In this document: piece by piece, positions 8,986 to 18,192 of the stretch
Numbering within the stretch: the stretch's first letter is position 1
Layout of the letters: each line of letters starts with the position of its first letter
Assembly: GCF_000147335.1 (NCBI RefSeq)
Contig: NC_014501.1
Coordinates: 5,882,501-5,946,500 of the forward strand
DNA from: Gloeothece verrucosa PCC 7822
GTDB lineage: Bacteria > Cyanobacteriota > Cyanobacteriia > Cyanobacteriales > Microcystaceae
DNA length: 64,000 nt
Reading direction: 5' to 3'
Notes under the pieces: model-generated
What the model saw: only the letters and a program-made list of their open reading frames with translations
What the model was told of the DNA's origin: nothing
Database searches by the model: none
Position numbers and translations under genes: made by a program

Positions 8986-10824
8986 TTATTTAACAATTGG
9001 CCCTGCTTGGAGAATTTCTTTAGGCACATTACTAAATTGCTTGAAGTTTTCCACAAAGCGATGAGCTAATTCTTGAGCCTGTAAATCATAAGCTTCTGGA
9101 TCTTCCCAAGCCTGACGAGGATTTAAAATCTTGTTGGGTACTCCTTGAATATGATGAGGGACTAAAATCTTAAAGATCGGATGGGGGGTATATTCAACAT
9201 TATCTAAATGTCCGTCTAAGGCTGCTGATACCATCGCCCGAGTATGTTTAATAGAGACGCGGCTACCTACACCATAAGGCCCACCTGACCATCCCGTATT
9301 CACGAGAAAAACGCTTGTGCCTGGGTGTTGTTCTAGGCGTTCTCCTAACATCTTGGCATAAATCACCGGGGATAAGGGGAAGAAACATTGACCAAAGCAA
9401 GCCGAGAAGGTCACTTGAGGGGCTGTAATGCCGCGTTCTGTGCCGGCTAATTTACTGGTATAACCGGCTAAAAAGTGATACATGGCTTGTTCTTTGGTCA
9501 ATTTAGATATAGGAGGCAATACGCCAAAGGCATCAGCCGTTAAGAAGAAAATGGTTTTGGGATGAGAACCTAGTCCCGAAACAGCACAGTTGGCAATGTA
9601 ACGTAGCGGATAAGCCGCGCGGGTATTTTCGGTTAAGTGACCATCATCATAATTAGGCATCCTTGTGTCGGGTTCGATGACCACATTTTCTAGCAGTGTG
9701 CCAAAACGAATGGCCTCCCATATTTGCGGCTCAAATTCTGCTGAAAGCCGGATGGTTTTGGCATAGCAGCCGCCTTCAAAGTTGAATACTCCATCATCTG
9801 ACCATCCATGTTCATCATCGCCAATTAAACTCCGTTTCGGGTCGGCCGATAGGGTGGTTTTGCCGGTGCCGGATAAGCCAAAAAATAGCGCGGTATGATT
9901 TTTTTTATCAATATTTGCCGCGCCGTGCATGGGTAATACGTTTTGCTTGGTCATTAAGTAGTTCATCATCGAAAAGACTGATTTTTTCATTTCCCCTGCG
10001 TAACGCGAACCCCCGATAATGACTAATTTTTTGGCTAGATGCAGAATAATAAAGGCTTCACTATGAATGCCATCATCTGCCGGGTCTCCATGTAATCCAG
10101 GCACACAAATGACGGTAAAATCAGCTTGATGGCTGATTAATTCTGTGGGACTAGGACGCAAAAATAGTTGATGAGCAAAGAGATTATGGGACGCTAATTC
10201 ATTAATCACACGAACCCCAAAACGATATTTAGGGTCTGCACCTACATAGCCATCAAAAATGTAGAGGTCTCTTCCTTGAACGTAGGTGAGAACTTTGCGA
10301 TAGAGTTGATCAAATCTTGCCTCGGCAATGGGAACATTATGTTCATTCCAGTCTATCTCGTCTTGCGAGCTAGGTTCAGAAACGATAAATTTATCTTTAG
10401 GAGAACGTCCTGTATATTTGCCGGTTTCTATAACTAAAGCACCATTAGCGGCTAAAACGCCTTCGCGCCGTGCTAGAGCCTGTTCTACTAATTGGGGAAC
10501 TGACAGGTTACGATACACATTAGCCAGATTTTTCATCCCTAGTGCTTCTAGTCCATAGGTGGGATGATGAAGGGATTCTTTTTCTACTATATAGGTTGGC
10601 GGAGTAATCGCTGTAGAGCAACCCACTAAATGATTAGTTTTACTTTGTCCTGTTTTTGTAAAAGGCTGTTCACTATCGCTGTGTAATTGTTGTAAATTAA
10701 CCATCCGTAAAACCTCCGAAGTTAGGGCATTGACACTTTTATTGGTTAATTGCTTGCGAAATTCTAGTTTTTCGGTTTCCGTAAGCGAAGGGTGGGGTTG
10801 GGTATCTGTGACTTGCTCTGACAT
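8986..10824 (-). CDS. pckA: Phosphoenolpyruvate carboxykinase (ATP)
   Basis: The enzyme interconverts oxaloacetate + ATP and PEP + CO2 + ADP. Evidence for the ATP-dependent family: IETGKYTGRSPKDKFIV, Walker A GLSGTGKTTLSADP, kinase-2 motif LIGDDEHGW, the metal-binding histidine region and NTGWSGGPYGVGSR. The product has 612 residues, about 80 more than typical bacterial PckA. The excess is an N-terminal polar segment (about residues 1-80) before HPTYGLEALGMKNL, reminiscent of the regulatory extension of plant PEPCK. Start: the ATG is preceded by AT-rich DNA, and an internal start at Met41 cannot be ruled out. A PEP-synthase-like gene is divergent upstream across 720 bp. Confidence 0.95.
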   Translation of the reverse strand: MSEQVTDTQPHPSLTETEKLEFRKQLTNKSVNALTSEVLRMVNLQQLHSDSEQPFTKTGQSKTNHLVGCSTAITPPTYIVEKESLHHPTYGLEALGMKNLANVYRNLSVPQLVEQALARREGVLAANGALVIETGKYTGRSPKDKFIVSEPSSQDEIDWNEHNVPIAEARFDQLYRKVLTYVQGRDLYIFDGYVGADPKYRFGVRVINELASHNLFAHQLFLRPSPTELISHQADFTVICVPGLHGDPADDGIHSEAFIILHLAKKLVIIGGSRYAGEMKKSVFSMMNYLMTKQNVLPMHGAANIDKKNHTALFFGLSGTGKTTLSADPKRSLIGDDEHGWSDDGVFNFEGGCYAKTIRLSAEFEPQIWEAIRFGTLLENVVIEPDTRMPNYDDGHLTENTRAAYPLRYIANCAVSGLGSHPKTIFFLTADAFGVLPPISKLTKEQAMYHFLAGYTSKLAGTERGITAPQVTFSACFGQCFFPLSPVIYAKMLGERLEQHPGTSVFLVNTGWSGGPYGVGSRVSIKHTRAMVSAALDGHLDNVEYTPHPIFKILVPHHIQGVPNKILNPRQAWEDPEAYDLQAQELAHRFVENFKQFSNVPKEILQAGPIVK

Positions 10825-11545
10825 AATTTGATCCCCGTATTTACTAATTTAACTATTTATTGATCAATCAGCAGGCTATTTATATTTCTTAACTTTTTTT
10901 TAAAAAAAAGCTTTTGAGGACTGTTTCTCATCTTGATTTTTGTAGAGAATAAGCGCGCACTTTGATCGTTTCAAATCTGAGGAAGTAAGGACATATCAAA
11001 ATGCCCTTACCTTAAAAGTAGGAGGAGAATCTTTGGGATTTAAATTCTACTTTTTGGTTTTCAATGTTGCGTTTTCCCAACATGGTTATCAAGTGCTTGA
11101 CAAAATATCCCTTTAGCTTGCCTTGACCCTGTACAGGAGCCAAATTATTACTTAGCATAGATAATGGTTTTTCCTATGAATGCAAAACCGCGCTGGAATA
11201 GTTTTAGGAATTTTCTTCCTTTAAAGTATTTAAGCTTATTGCTTTGGACTGTTGTATCAGACAATACTTTTTGTTTTGATCTTAGTTTATAGTGAAAAAG
11301 TCTATTAAAGATTGAATTTTACAAAATTTAATTAATTGATATTTAAATTAACTTTTATGCGTATAAAAATTTACGGAAATTTCCTAGAAATTACATAAGG
11401 AAAAAAGAAATTTGCATCAAGCTAATTAATGAGTCATTGACCCTTTAACCTTTTGTCGTTAACCGTTAAAGGCGATAGTTAACCCAGATCCCGAATCAGC
11501 CGCTATCATGGTGAGAGATAATTAAAGAGCCGCTATAATCTGGTA
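10825..11545. other. 720-bp intergenic region between pckA and the fusion gene
   Basis: This is the long divergent spacer. A 42-codon ORF runs on the plus strand at 11164-11292 with the start MVFPMNAKPRW and a hydrophobic middle; it has no clear ribosome binding site and I do not count it as a gene. A palindrome-like CTGTACAG lies at about 11130. The last 200 bases are AT-rich with no repeat. It probably holds the promoters of both flanking genes. Confidence 0.5.
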
Positions 11546-14452
11546 ATGACACTCTTGCAGGTTTGGGGTTGCCTACTGATCTTTGTTTTATGTCCGCTTT
11601 TAGGTGGACTACCTCTGATTAATTGGATAACTTACGCCCTGACTGGACGACAACTCTCTAAACTCGGAACCGGTAACGTCTCAGTAAGTGCGGCTTTTTA
11701 TCATGGGGGAACCCTTGTCGGAATTTTAGCAGTAGTTTCAGAAGCCTTAAAAGGAATCTTAGCCGTATTACTGGCCCGTCAGTTTTTTCCCTCTGGGTCT
11801 TTGTGGGAATTAGTGGCGTTAATGGCCCTAGTGATGGGACGCTATTGGATGGGAAAAGGGGCCGGCACCACTAATGTCGTTTGGGGTATTGTGGTTCATG
11901 ATCCGGTCACTGCCGCACTAACCTTGTTAATTGGGGGAACCAGTTTTACCATTTTCCGTGATCGCGCTTCAGGGCGTTTAGTGATTTTATTTCTCTTTGC
12001 CTTAATCTTAGCTCTGCGGCACTCTACCCAAACAGAATATATTATTGCCGCCTTTTTACTAGCCGGATTGATCGGATGGATTTATCATAAAATTCCGGAT
12101 GATCTTGACCTTCCAGACAGTGACGTTAACCCACAATCACAACAAATGTTCGATTTCTTCCGAGGCGACAAAGCAATCATAACCCTAAATTCTAAGCTCG
12201 AAGCCGCTAAAGTCGGAGAAAAAGCCGCCACACTTTCCTATCTCAAACGTTTAGGCTATGCTGTTCCTGATGGGTGGGTACTGCCGCCGGGAGATGATTT
12301 TCAACCCCTAATAGAAGCCTTAAATCCTTCTGTGGCTAATCCTCTAGTGGTAAGGTCTTCTGCTATTGGGGAAGACTCAGAAACCGCGTCGGCTGCGGGA
12401 CAATATACCAGCATTCTCAATGTCACCCAGCGAGAAGCCTTACAAGAGGCGATTATTGCCTGTCAAACTTCTTATAATCATCCTCTGGCCGTACAGTACC
12501 GTCAAGATAGACAGCAAATTGATAATGCGATGGCCGTATTAATTCAAAAACAGATCTCAGGGGTATTTTCTGGGGTAGCCTTTAGTCGAGACCCTCTGGA
12601 TCAACTTAATACTTGTGTTGTCATAGAAGCCTTACCCGGACAAGCGACTCAAGTGGTTTCCGGAAGAGTGACCCCTCAACAGTATTATGTCGATGTCCCT
12701 GCTCAAAATGAGGGTCATACAGAGGTTACTATACAACAAGGGCAAGAGGGTGATATTCCCCCGAGTATTATTAAAGCAGTGGCTATCCTGGCTAGAGAAC
12801 TCGAAGATCTTTATCACGGCATTCCTCAAGACCTTGAATGGAGTTATGATGGACAACAGATCTGGTTACTTCAAGCTCGTCCAATTACCACGCTACAACC
12901 CATCTGGACTCGCAAAATTGCCGCAGAAGTGATTCCGGGGGTCATTCGTCCTTTAACTTGGTCTATCAATTGCCCTCTCACCTGTGGAGTTTGGGGAGAT
13001 ATTTTTAGTTTGGTGTTGGGAAAACGAGCCAAAAATCTAGACTTCTCAGAAACCGCAACCCTTCACTATCAACGCGCTTATTTTAATGCGACACTATTAG
13101 GCAAAATTTTCCGACGCATGGGACTACCCCCCGAAAGCTTAGAATTTCTCACCCGAGGGGCACAATTTAGTAAACCTCCCTTGACTTCTACCCTCCGCAA
13201 TACACCCGGGTTATTACGTCTACTGCAACGAGAAAGGAATTTAATAGCCGCATTTAATCGCGATAACCAACGTTATTTTACGCCTACTTTAGAGCAACTC
13301 AAAAGCCAATCTTTGACAGAGTTTTCAGCACCCGAGTTACTCGGACAGATAGAAATGATTTTAGATGCTCTCAAGGGGGCAACTTACTATAGTATTCTGG
13401 CTCCTCTGAGTTTAGCCTTACGACAGGCGATTTTAAAAGTCTCTCCAGAAGAGTTGGATAATTCTCAAACTCCAGAAGTGGCTTCTGTTAGCTCCCTAAA
13501 AGCCTTAGCTCATGATGCGCGTAAATTGTTACCGAGACAGGGTTTAAATATTGAGCGAGGTGCTTCTTTATTTGCTCATTTAGCGGAAATTCCGGACGGA
13601 GAAAATATTTTACAACGGTTTGGACAGTGGTTAAATCGCTATGGTTATTTAAGTGAAGTGGCTACTGATATTGCAGTTCCGCGTTGGCAAGAAAATCCTC
13701 AACCGATGCGAGAACTGTTTAGTCAGTTTTTCTTAGAAGATGATGGCACTACCCCCACAACGCCTCAAAACTTACTATCTCATCCCAGTTGGAAAACTAA
13801 GTCACTTCAAGAAAGATTAAATTTAAAAGCGCAAGTGACAGAAATTTATTCTCAACTTTTGGCTCATTTACGCTGGCGTTTTCTGGCTATCGAAAAAATT
13901 TGGTTAGCGGCTGAAATACTTTCTCAACCTGGAGACATCTTTTTTCTGGAATTTGCTGAGATTCGTGCTGTAATTTCGGAAACCGACCCGCAATTAAGGG
14001 AAAAAATGCCTCAATTAATTGAATCTAGAAAGAGTCAATGGCAACAAAATCAAAAACTCGCTCAAATTCCCTTCGTTATTTATGGCAATCCTCCCAATTC
14101 GGAATTATTAGCCAGTTCAAGCATTACTCCCAAGCAACAACTCAGAGGCATTGGCGCAAGTGCCGGACAGGCCGAAGGACGAGTCAAAATTCTCACCAAC
14201 TTTCAAAATCTTACAGACATTAATCAAGAGACTATTTTAGTTGTACCTTATACGGATTCAGGTTGGTCGCCGGTGCTGGCCCGAGCCGGAGGACTGATTG
14301 CAGAGGTAGGCGGCCGTTTGTCTCATGGTGCTATTATTGCTAGAGAGTACGGGATTCCGGCGGTAATGGATGTACATAATGCGACTCATCTTTTGCGCGA
14401 TGGTCAACGAGTTAGAATTGATGGCGCAATGGGAATTGTTGAAATTGTTTGA
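11546..14452 (+). CDS. Fusion protein: PlsY-like membrane domain + PEP synthase/Rph-like ATP-grasp and phospho-histidine domains
   Basis: The 968-residue product has two parts. Residues 1-190 are a polytopic membrane domain with the PlsY-like layout. LGTGNVSVSAAFYHGG stands where acyl-phosphate:glycerol-3-phosphate acyltransferase PlsY has SGNIGATN, followed by EALKG, so the PlsY signature is altered. From about residue 215, KVGEKAATLSYLKRLGYAVPDG opens a PEP/pyruvate-binding ATP-grasp domain with VVRSSAIGEDSETASAAGQY and QARPITT. A ~350-residue middle domain follows. The C-terminal swivelling domain has GGRLSHGAIIAREYGIPAV with the phospho-accepting His. The ATP-grasp/middle/His order, without a PEP-binding barrel, matches rifampin-phosphotransferase-like dikinases more than true PEP synthase. 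The substrate is unknown. The last 87 bp are duplicated at 15790-15879. Confidence 0.85.
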   Translation: MTLLQVWGCLLIFVLCPLLGGLPLINWITYALTGRQLSKLGTGNVSVSAAFYHGGTLVGILAVVSEALKGILAVLLARQFFPSGSLWELVALMALVMGRYWMGKGAGTTNVVWGIVVHDPVTAALTLLIGGTSFTIFRDRASGRLVILFLFALILALRHSTQTEYIIAAFLLAGLIGWIYHKIPDDLDLPDSDVNPQSQQMFDFFRGDKAIITLNSKLEAAKVGEKAATLSYLKRLGYAVPDGWVLPPGDDFQPLIEALNPSVANPLVVRSSAIGEDSETASAAGQYTSILNVTQREALQEAIIACQTSYNHPLAVQYRQDRQQIDNAMAVLIQKQISGVFSGVAFSRDPLDQLNTCVVIEALPGQATQVVSGRVTPQQYYVDVPAQNEGHTEVTIQQGQEGDIPPSIIKAVAILARELEDLYHGIPQDLEWSYDGQQIWLLQARPITTLQPIWTRKIAAEVIPGVIRPLTWSINCPLTCGVWGDIFSLVLGKRAKNLDFSETATLHYQRAYFNATLLGKIFRRMGLPPESLEFLTRGAQFSKPPLTSTLRNTPGLLRLLQRERNLIAAFNRDNQRYFTPTLEQLKSQSLTEFSAPELLGQIEMILDALKGATYYSILAPLSLALRQAILKVSPEELDNSQTPEVASVSSLKALAHDARKLLPRQGLNIERGASLFAHLAEIPDGENILQRFGQWLNRYGYLSEVATDIAVPRWQENPQPMRELFSQFFLEDDGTTPTTPQNLLSHPSWKTKSLQERLNLKAQVTEIYSQLLAHLRWRFLAIEKIWLAAEILSQPGDIFFLEFAEIRAVISETDPQLREKMPQLIESRKSQWQQNQKLAQIPFVIYGNPPNSELLASSSITPKQQLRGIGASAGQAEGRVKILTNFQNLTDINQETILVVPYTDSGWSPVLARAGGLIAEVGGRLSHGAIIAREYGIPAVMDVHNATHLLRDGQRVRIDGAMGIVEIV

Positions 14453-14456
14453 AAAT

Positions 14457-14490
14457 CCTCCCCCTAGCTTTTACTGAAACTGAGGGGAGG
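14457..14490. terminator. Hairpin between convergent fusion and PEP-CTERM genes
   Basis: CCTCCCCCTAG and CTGAGGGGAGG form a stem with two mismatches around a 12-base loop directly after the fusion-gene stop codon. No long T run follows, so it may serve as a bidirectional stop. The same hairpin is repeated at about 15881-15914 in the duplicated unit. Confidence 0.5.
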
Positions 14491-14521
14491 AGCCAATAAA
14501 ATGGGTAATTAAATTAGCTGT

Positions 14522-15457
14522 TTATTTTTTTGAAGAATTTTGCTTTTGACGCTTGAAAAACGTACCGAATCCTAAAGAGGTTGCTACGCCTAAAATCGTC
14601 ATGGGTTCAGGTGTGGCGACAGCTTCTAAACCATCTACGTTTTCACTGGTAGTGCCAAAGGTTCCTCGAACATCAAAAGCTGTATTCCAGAGGTGACCAC
14701 CATGATTTAAGAATTGGGCAGCACCCACTCCATTCCAGGTCCAAATTTCCCCACCATCAAATACGTTATCTATCGGTCTGATACTGAATAAGATGGTTGA
14801 TAGTGGTTCATATACCATTAAAGCGTCAAGATCAATTTGACTTTCAAGCTCGGGTCTGCCAATGGCGGCGGCAATTTGGGAAGTAGTAATTAGTGGTGTT
14901 CCGCCCAAAGCATACACCGATATACCATTAGGATCTCCTACCAGTGAATAGCGATCTGAGTCAGGCACTCCCTCGGGACCCCAAACTTCTAAACCGTCTA
15001 AGTCATTAACCCCATTAGCGTCAATTTGAGCGGCTGTAGCCCAAATTGCACCAGCGCCCGTAATACTTTCAGACAAAATAGGGGCCCTTCCATCGCCTTC
15101 GGTTGAAAATAGCAATGCGGCTTGATTGTGGATAACCGCATAGAATAAGGCATCAGCGTGGTTGGCAAGTGCGTCTACTTCTTGGTCTCCAAAGTCATTG
15201 CCATTTGCTACGCCACCGTTACCATCCCAAAGCAAACTTTGTCCAGCATTGGCGGCTCCATTTTGATCTTTATTGGGAGAATCAACATATTCTTTGCCTG
15301 GAACTTGTTTTGGAGTGGGAATTCCTGCCCCGGGTATGGGATTTACAGGTGTGACAAAAGAGCTATTGTATGAGGCAGCCTGAGCGGCAGGCATTCCTAT
15401 CAAAGCTCCTCCTACAACAGAGGCCAAAAGCGTCCAAACTTGAGTAGTATTTTTCAT
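14522..15457 (-). CDS. PEP-CTERM anchor protein, intact copy
   Basis: The 311-residue product has a signal peptide (MKNTTQVWTLLASVVGGALIG..AAQA) and a C-terminal PEP-CTERM signal: ATPEP, a hydrophobic stretch, then the basic tail FKRQKQN. In PEP-CTERM systems this tail is thought to be cut by an exosortase and the protein delivered to the cell surface or matrix. The middle ~230 residues are rich in Asp/Asn/Gly with no Cys pairs and match no family I can name; DLDGLEVWGPEG and GHLWNTAF are notable. No exosortase gene is nearby. It is the better copy of a tandem pair; the second copy (15945-16888) is frameshifted. Confidence 0.9.
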   Translation of the reverse strand: MKNTTQVWTLLASVVGGALIGMPAAQAASYNSSFVTPVNPIPGAGIPTPKQVPGKEYVDSPNKDQNGAANAGQSLLWDGNGGVANGNDFGDQEVDALANHADALFYAVIHNQAALLFSTEGDGRAPILSESITGAGAIWATAAQIDANGVNDLDGLEVWGPEGVPDSDRYSLVGDPNGISVYALGGTPLITTSQIAAAIGRPELESQIDLDALMVYEPLSTILFSIRPIDNVFDGGEIWTWNGVGAAQFLNHGGHLWNTAFDVRGTFGTTSENVDGLEAVATPEPMTILGVATSLGFGTFFKRQKQNSSKK

Positions 15458-15739
15458 ATTTTTGGCTCCGTTCTTCGAGATTTATTGCTTAGTCAAAAAC
15501 AGAAGCTCTCCAAAGCTTATTTGTGATGTTGAACTCTATTAAAAGAAATCAAAATTTTGGCTTTAAGTTACTTCTTAAGATAGATGGTAAATTATCGATG
15601 TTATAGATGGTGCTAGATTTAGTGTATAATTTAACATTATTAAATATTTAAATTATAATTATAAAATATTTTAGATAAAACTATTTATTGACAGAAAAAT
15701 TCCCCCTCTTCGATCAAAGAAGGAGTTAGGGAATGTGCT

Positions 15740-15879
15740 GAATTTTCTACACAGATTTAGACAATTGCCACTCTAGGACTTTAATGTTTATGGATGTGCA
15801 TAATGCGACTCATCTTTTGCGCGATGGTCAACGAGTTAGAATTGATGGCGCAAAGGGAATTGTTGAAATTTTTTGAGGT
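15740..15879. pseudogene. Duplication junction: 3' scraps of the DUF3891 and fusion genes
   Basis: Bases about 15745-15786 repeat the last ~40 bp of the DUF3891 gene (minus strand), including a TAG where the parent has TAA. Bases 15790-15879 repeat the last 87 bp of the fusion gene (plus strand), with ATGGATGTGCATAATGCG matching ATGGATGTACATAATGCG at 14366. Neither scrap can be expressed as a protein. Together they mark the seam of the tandem duplication. Confidence 0.9.
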
Positions 15880-17217
15880 TCTCCCCCTAGCTTTTACTGA
15901 AACTGAGGGGAGGAGCCAATAAAATGGGTAATTAAATTAGCTGTTTATTTTTTTGGAGAATTTTTCTTTTGACGCTTGAAAAACGTACCGAATCCTAAAG
16001 TGGTTGCTACGCCTAAAATCGTCATGGGTTCAGGTGTGGCGACAGCTTCTAAACCATCTACGTTTTCACTAATAGTGCCAAAGGTTTCTTGAACCTTAAA
16101 AGCTGTATTCCAGAGGTGACCACCATGATTTAAGAATTGGGCAGCACCCAGTGCCTTGTTGTTCGTGTCCCAATGCCAAATTTCCCCTCCATCATATTCG
16201 TTATCTATAGGTCTGATACTAAATAAAATTGATGGTTCTGATACCATTAAAGCGTCAAGATCAATTTGACTTTCCAGATCGGGTCTGCCAATGGCGGTGG
16301 CAATTTCTAAAGTAGTAATTAGTGGTGTTCCGCCCAAAGCATACACCGATATACCATTAGGATCTCTCTTAGCAGTGAATAGCGATTTGCGTCAGGCACT
16401 CCCTCGGGACCCCAAACTTCTAAACCGTCTAAGTCATTAACCCCATTAGCGTCAATTTGAGCGGCTGTAGCCCAAACTGCACCAACACCCGTGATACTTT
16501 CAGACAAAATAGGGGCCACTCCATCGCCAGTGGTTGAAAATAACAATGCGGCTTGATTGTGGATCACCTCATAGAATAAGGCATCACCGTAGTTGGCAAG
16601 TGCGTCTACTTCTTGGTCTCCAAAGTCAAAGCCATCTGCTACGCCACCATTACCATCCCAAAGCAAACTTTGTCCCGCATCGGCGGCTCCATTTTGATCT
16701 TTATTGGGAGAATCAGCATATTCTTTGCCTGGAACTTGTTTTGGAGTGGGAATTCCTGCCCCGGGTATGGGATTTACAGGTGTGACAAAAGAGCTATTGT
16801 ATGAGGCAGCCTGAGCGGCAGGCATTCCTATCAAAGCTCCTCCCACAAGAGAGGCCAAAAGCGTCCAAACTTGAGTAGTATTTTTCATATTTTTGGTTCC
16901 GTTGTTCCAGATTTATTGCTTAGTCAAAAACAGAAGCTCTCCAAAGCTTATTTGTGATGTTGAACTCTATTGAGAGAAATCAAAATTTTGGCTTTAAGTT
17001 ACTTCTTAAGATAGATGGTAAATTATCGATGTTATAGATGATGCTATATTTAGTGTATAATTTAACATTATTAAATATTTAAATTAAAATTATTATTTTA
17101 CATTAACTAAATTTATTTATTGAGAGAAAAATTCCCCCTCTTCGATCAAAGAAGGAGTTAGGGAATGTGCTGAATTTTTACACAGATTTAGAAAATTGCC
17201 ACTCTAGAACCTTAATG
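15790..17217. repeat. Tandem segmental duplication, unit 2
   Basis: Second unit of the duplication described at 14366-15786. It contains the fusion-gene 3' scrap, the repeated hairpin, the frameshifted PEP-CTERM copy, its ~290-bp upstream region and the true 3' end of the DUF3891 gene. Confidence 0.92.
15945..16888 (-). pseudogene. PEP-CTERM anchor protein, frameshifted duplicate
   Basis: This copy encodes the same protein as 14522-15457 but in two frames. Residues up to ...DANRYSLL are read from 16888 down to about 16365, and the rest from about 16346 to 15945. At the break the intact copy reads GGATCTCCTACCAGTG and this one GGATCTCTCTTAGCAGTG, a net gain of two bases. Signal peptide and PEP-CTERM tail are both still encoded, in different frames. 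A few amino-acid changes and a small in-frame insertion (NNKALGA region) set it apart. Unless rescued by frameshifting, the product would lack the sorting tail. Confidence 0.85.
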
Positions 17218-17915
17218 GGTGCTTTTTGAAGGGCTTCTTTTAGCTCCTCATTGCTCTCAAACTTTAATTGCTCCAGGGTACAAGCTTCTACATTGACGCT
17301 AAACTGTTCTTTTTCAAAGGGCCAGGGTTCGACATTGACATATCCATTGATTTCTCTGACATCATATCGCTGATGATTAAATCTAGAAGTAATTTCTAAG
17401 GCTCTTTGGTCTGCTGGTAAACTTTTCATACATAAAATTAACGACAGGCGATCACACCATTGCAAAAATTGATAAACTTGTTCGGCTTCGTCTTTATCAA
17501 TTCCTAATGCTTCTCGCCAAGCTTGTTGTTTATTAACTTGAAGGGTGAGAAACTCGTTCCACTCATCAGAGGCTTCCCATTGACCTTGGTTAAGAAAGCA
17601 AACGTGCATAGAAACCAGCATGGCGACCCATCGCCCTCGATGTTGGGCCCCATCAATCAATTTATTGAGTTTTTTAATGATGTCGTTAGAAGTTACTAAA
17701 CCCAGGGTAAAGTCTAAAGGCGCTCCGGCTTCAGTTAACTGAGCATCTTGCCATTCTATCTCTAAGTCATCGTGGTGAGAAATAGCTGCCAGGGTTTCAA
17801 AAAAGCGAGTCGGCACTTTAGATTTATCCCATTGTCCCCCAAGTTGAGCGGCTAATAAAGCATGAGCGCGATGGTAAATGACTTCCCAACCTTGTTGAGT
17901 TAAATTGACGATCAT
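17178..17915 (-). CDS. DUF3891-family protein
   Basis: The 245-residue product matches DUF3891: ITH/YHRAHALLAAQLGGQW near the start, then AISHHDDLEIEW, GRWVAMLVSMHVCFL and QFLQWCDRLSLILC. The His and Asp residues in AHALLAAQ, SHHDD and CDRLS resemble an HD-type metal-binding helical fold, so a hydrolase role is plausible, but this is inference. It is cytoplasmic with no signal peptide. Its last 40 bp are also found at the duplication seam at 15745-15786. Confidence 0.8.
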   Translation of the reverse strand: MIVNLTQQGWEVIYHRAHALLAAQLGGQWDKSKVPTRFFETLAAISHHDDLEIEWQDAQLTEAGAPLDFTLGLVTSNDIIKKLNKLIDGAQHRGRWVAMLVSMHVCFLNQGQWEASDEWNEFLTLQVNKQQAWREALGIDKDEAEQVYQFLQWCDRLSLILCMKSLPADQRALEITSRFNHQRYDVREINGYVNVEPWPFEKEQFSVNVEACTLEQLKFESNEELKEALQKAPIKVLEWQFSKSV

Positions 17916-18131
17916 TAATATCTTTCCTTGTTATGAATAGCTTAATTTTCAATAACTTTAAGCTTCTTACAAGATCAGGATAAAATGAAATATTTCTTTA
18001 CAACTCTATCTCTAGGGGTAGATGTTTCTTGAGAAAAAAACCAGCAAACGGTAAATAAATCAAGCTTTTTTTCAAAAAATTATCTTTAAAGAATTAAGAC
18101 TTTTAAGCTCAACCTACAATCTACATAAATT

Positions 18132-18178
18132 AGCCCGCGTAGGCGGGCTTTGTTCGTATAGTCCTACCCTTCAGGGTA
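18132..18178. terminator. Two hairpins downstream of tal
   Basis: AGCCCGC-GTAG-GCGGGCT (18132-18149) is a perfect 7-bp stem followed on the plus strand by TTTGTT. TACCCT-TC-AGGGTA (18165-18178) is a second tight hairpin 15 bp before the tal stop. On the minus strand neither has a clean T run, so factor-independent termination of tal is possible but not certain. Confidence 0.45.
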
Positions 18179-18192
18179 AGGGAAAAAAAGTA

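Larger units (their letters stand above)
14366..15786. repeat. Tandem segmental duplication, unit 1
   Basis: This unit is repeated at 15790-17217 with an offset near 1424 bp. It comprises the last 87 bp of the fusion gene, a terminator-like hairpin, a whole PEP-CTERM gene with its promoter region, and the last ~40 bp of the DUF3891 gene. Differences are few and spread out, so the duplication is recent on an evolutionary scale. The junction at 15786-15790 joins the DUF3891 tail to the fusion-gene tail. Confidence 0.92.

Noticed and set aside
11164-11292. 42-codon ORF before the fusion gene
   Set aside because: No ribosome binding site and no recognisable features; kept only as a note in the spacer.
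15945-16888. The two halves of the second PEP-CTERM copy as separate genes
   Set aside because: Alignment with the tandem copy shows one gene broken by a two-base insertion.
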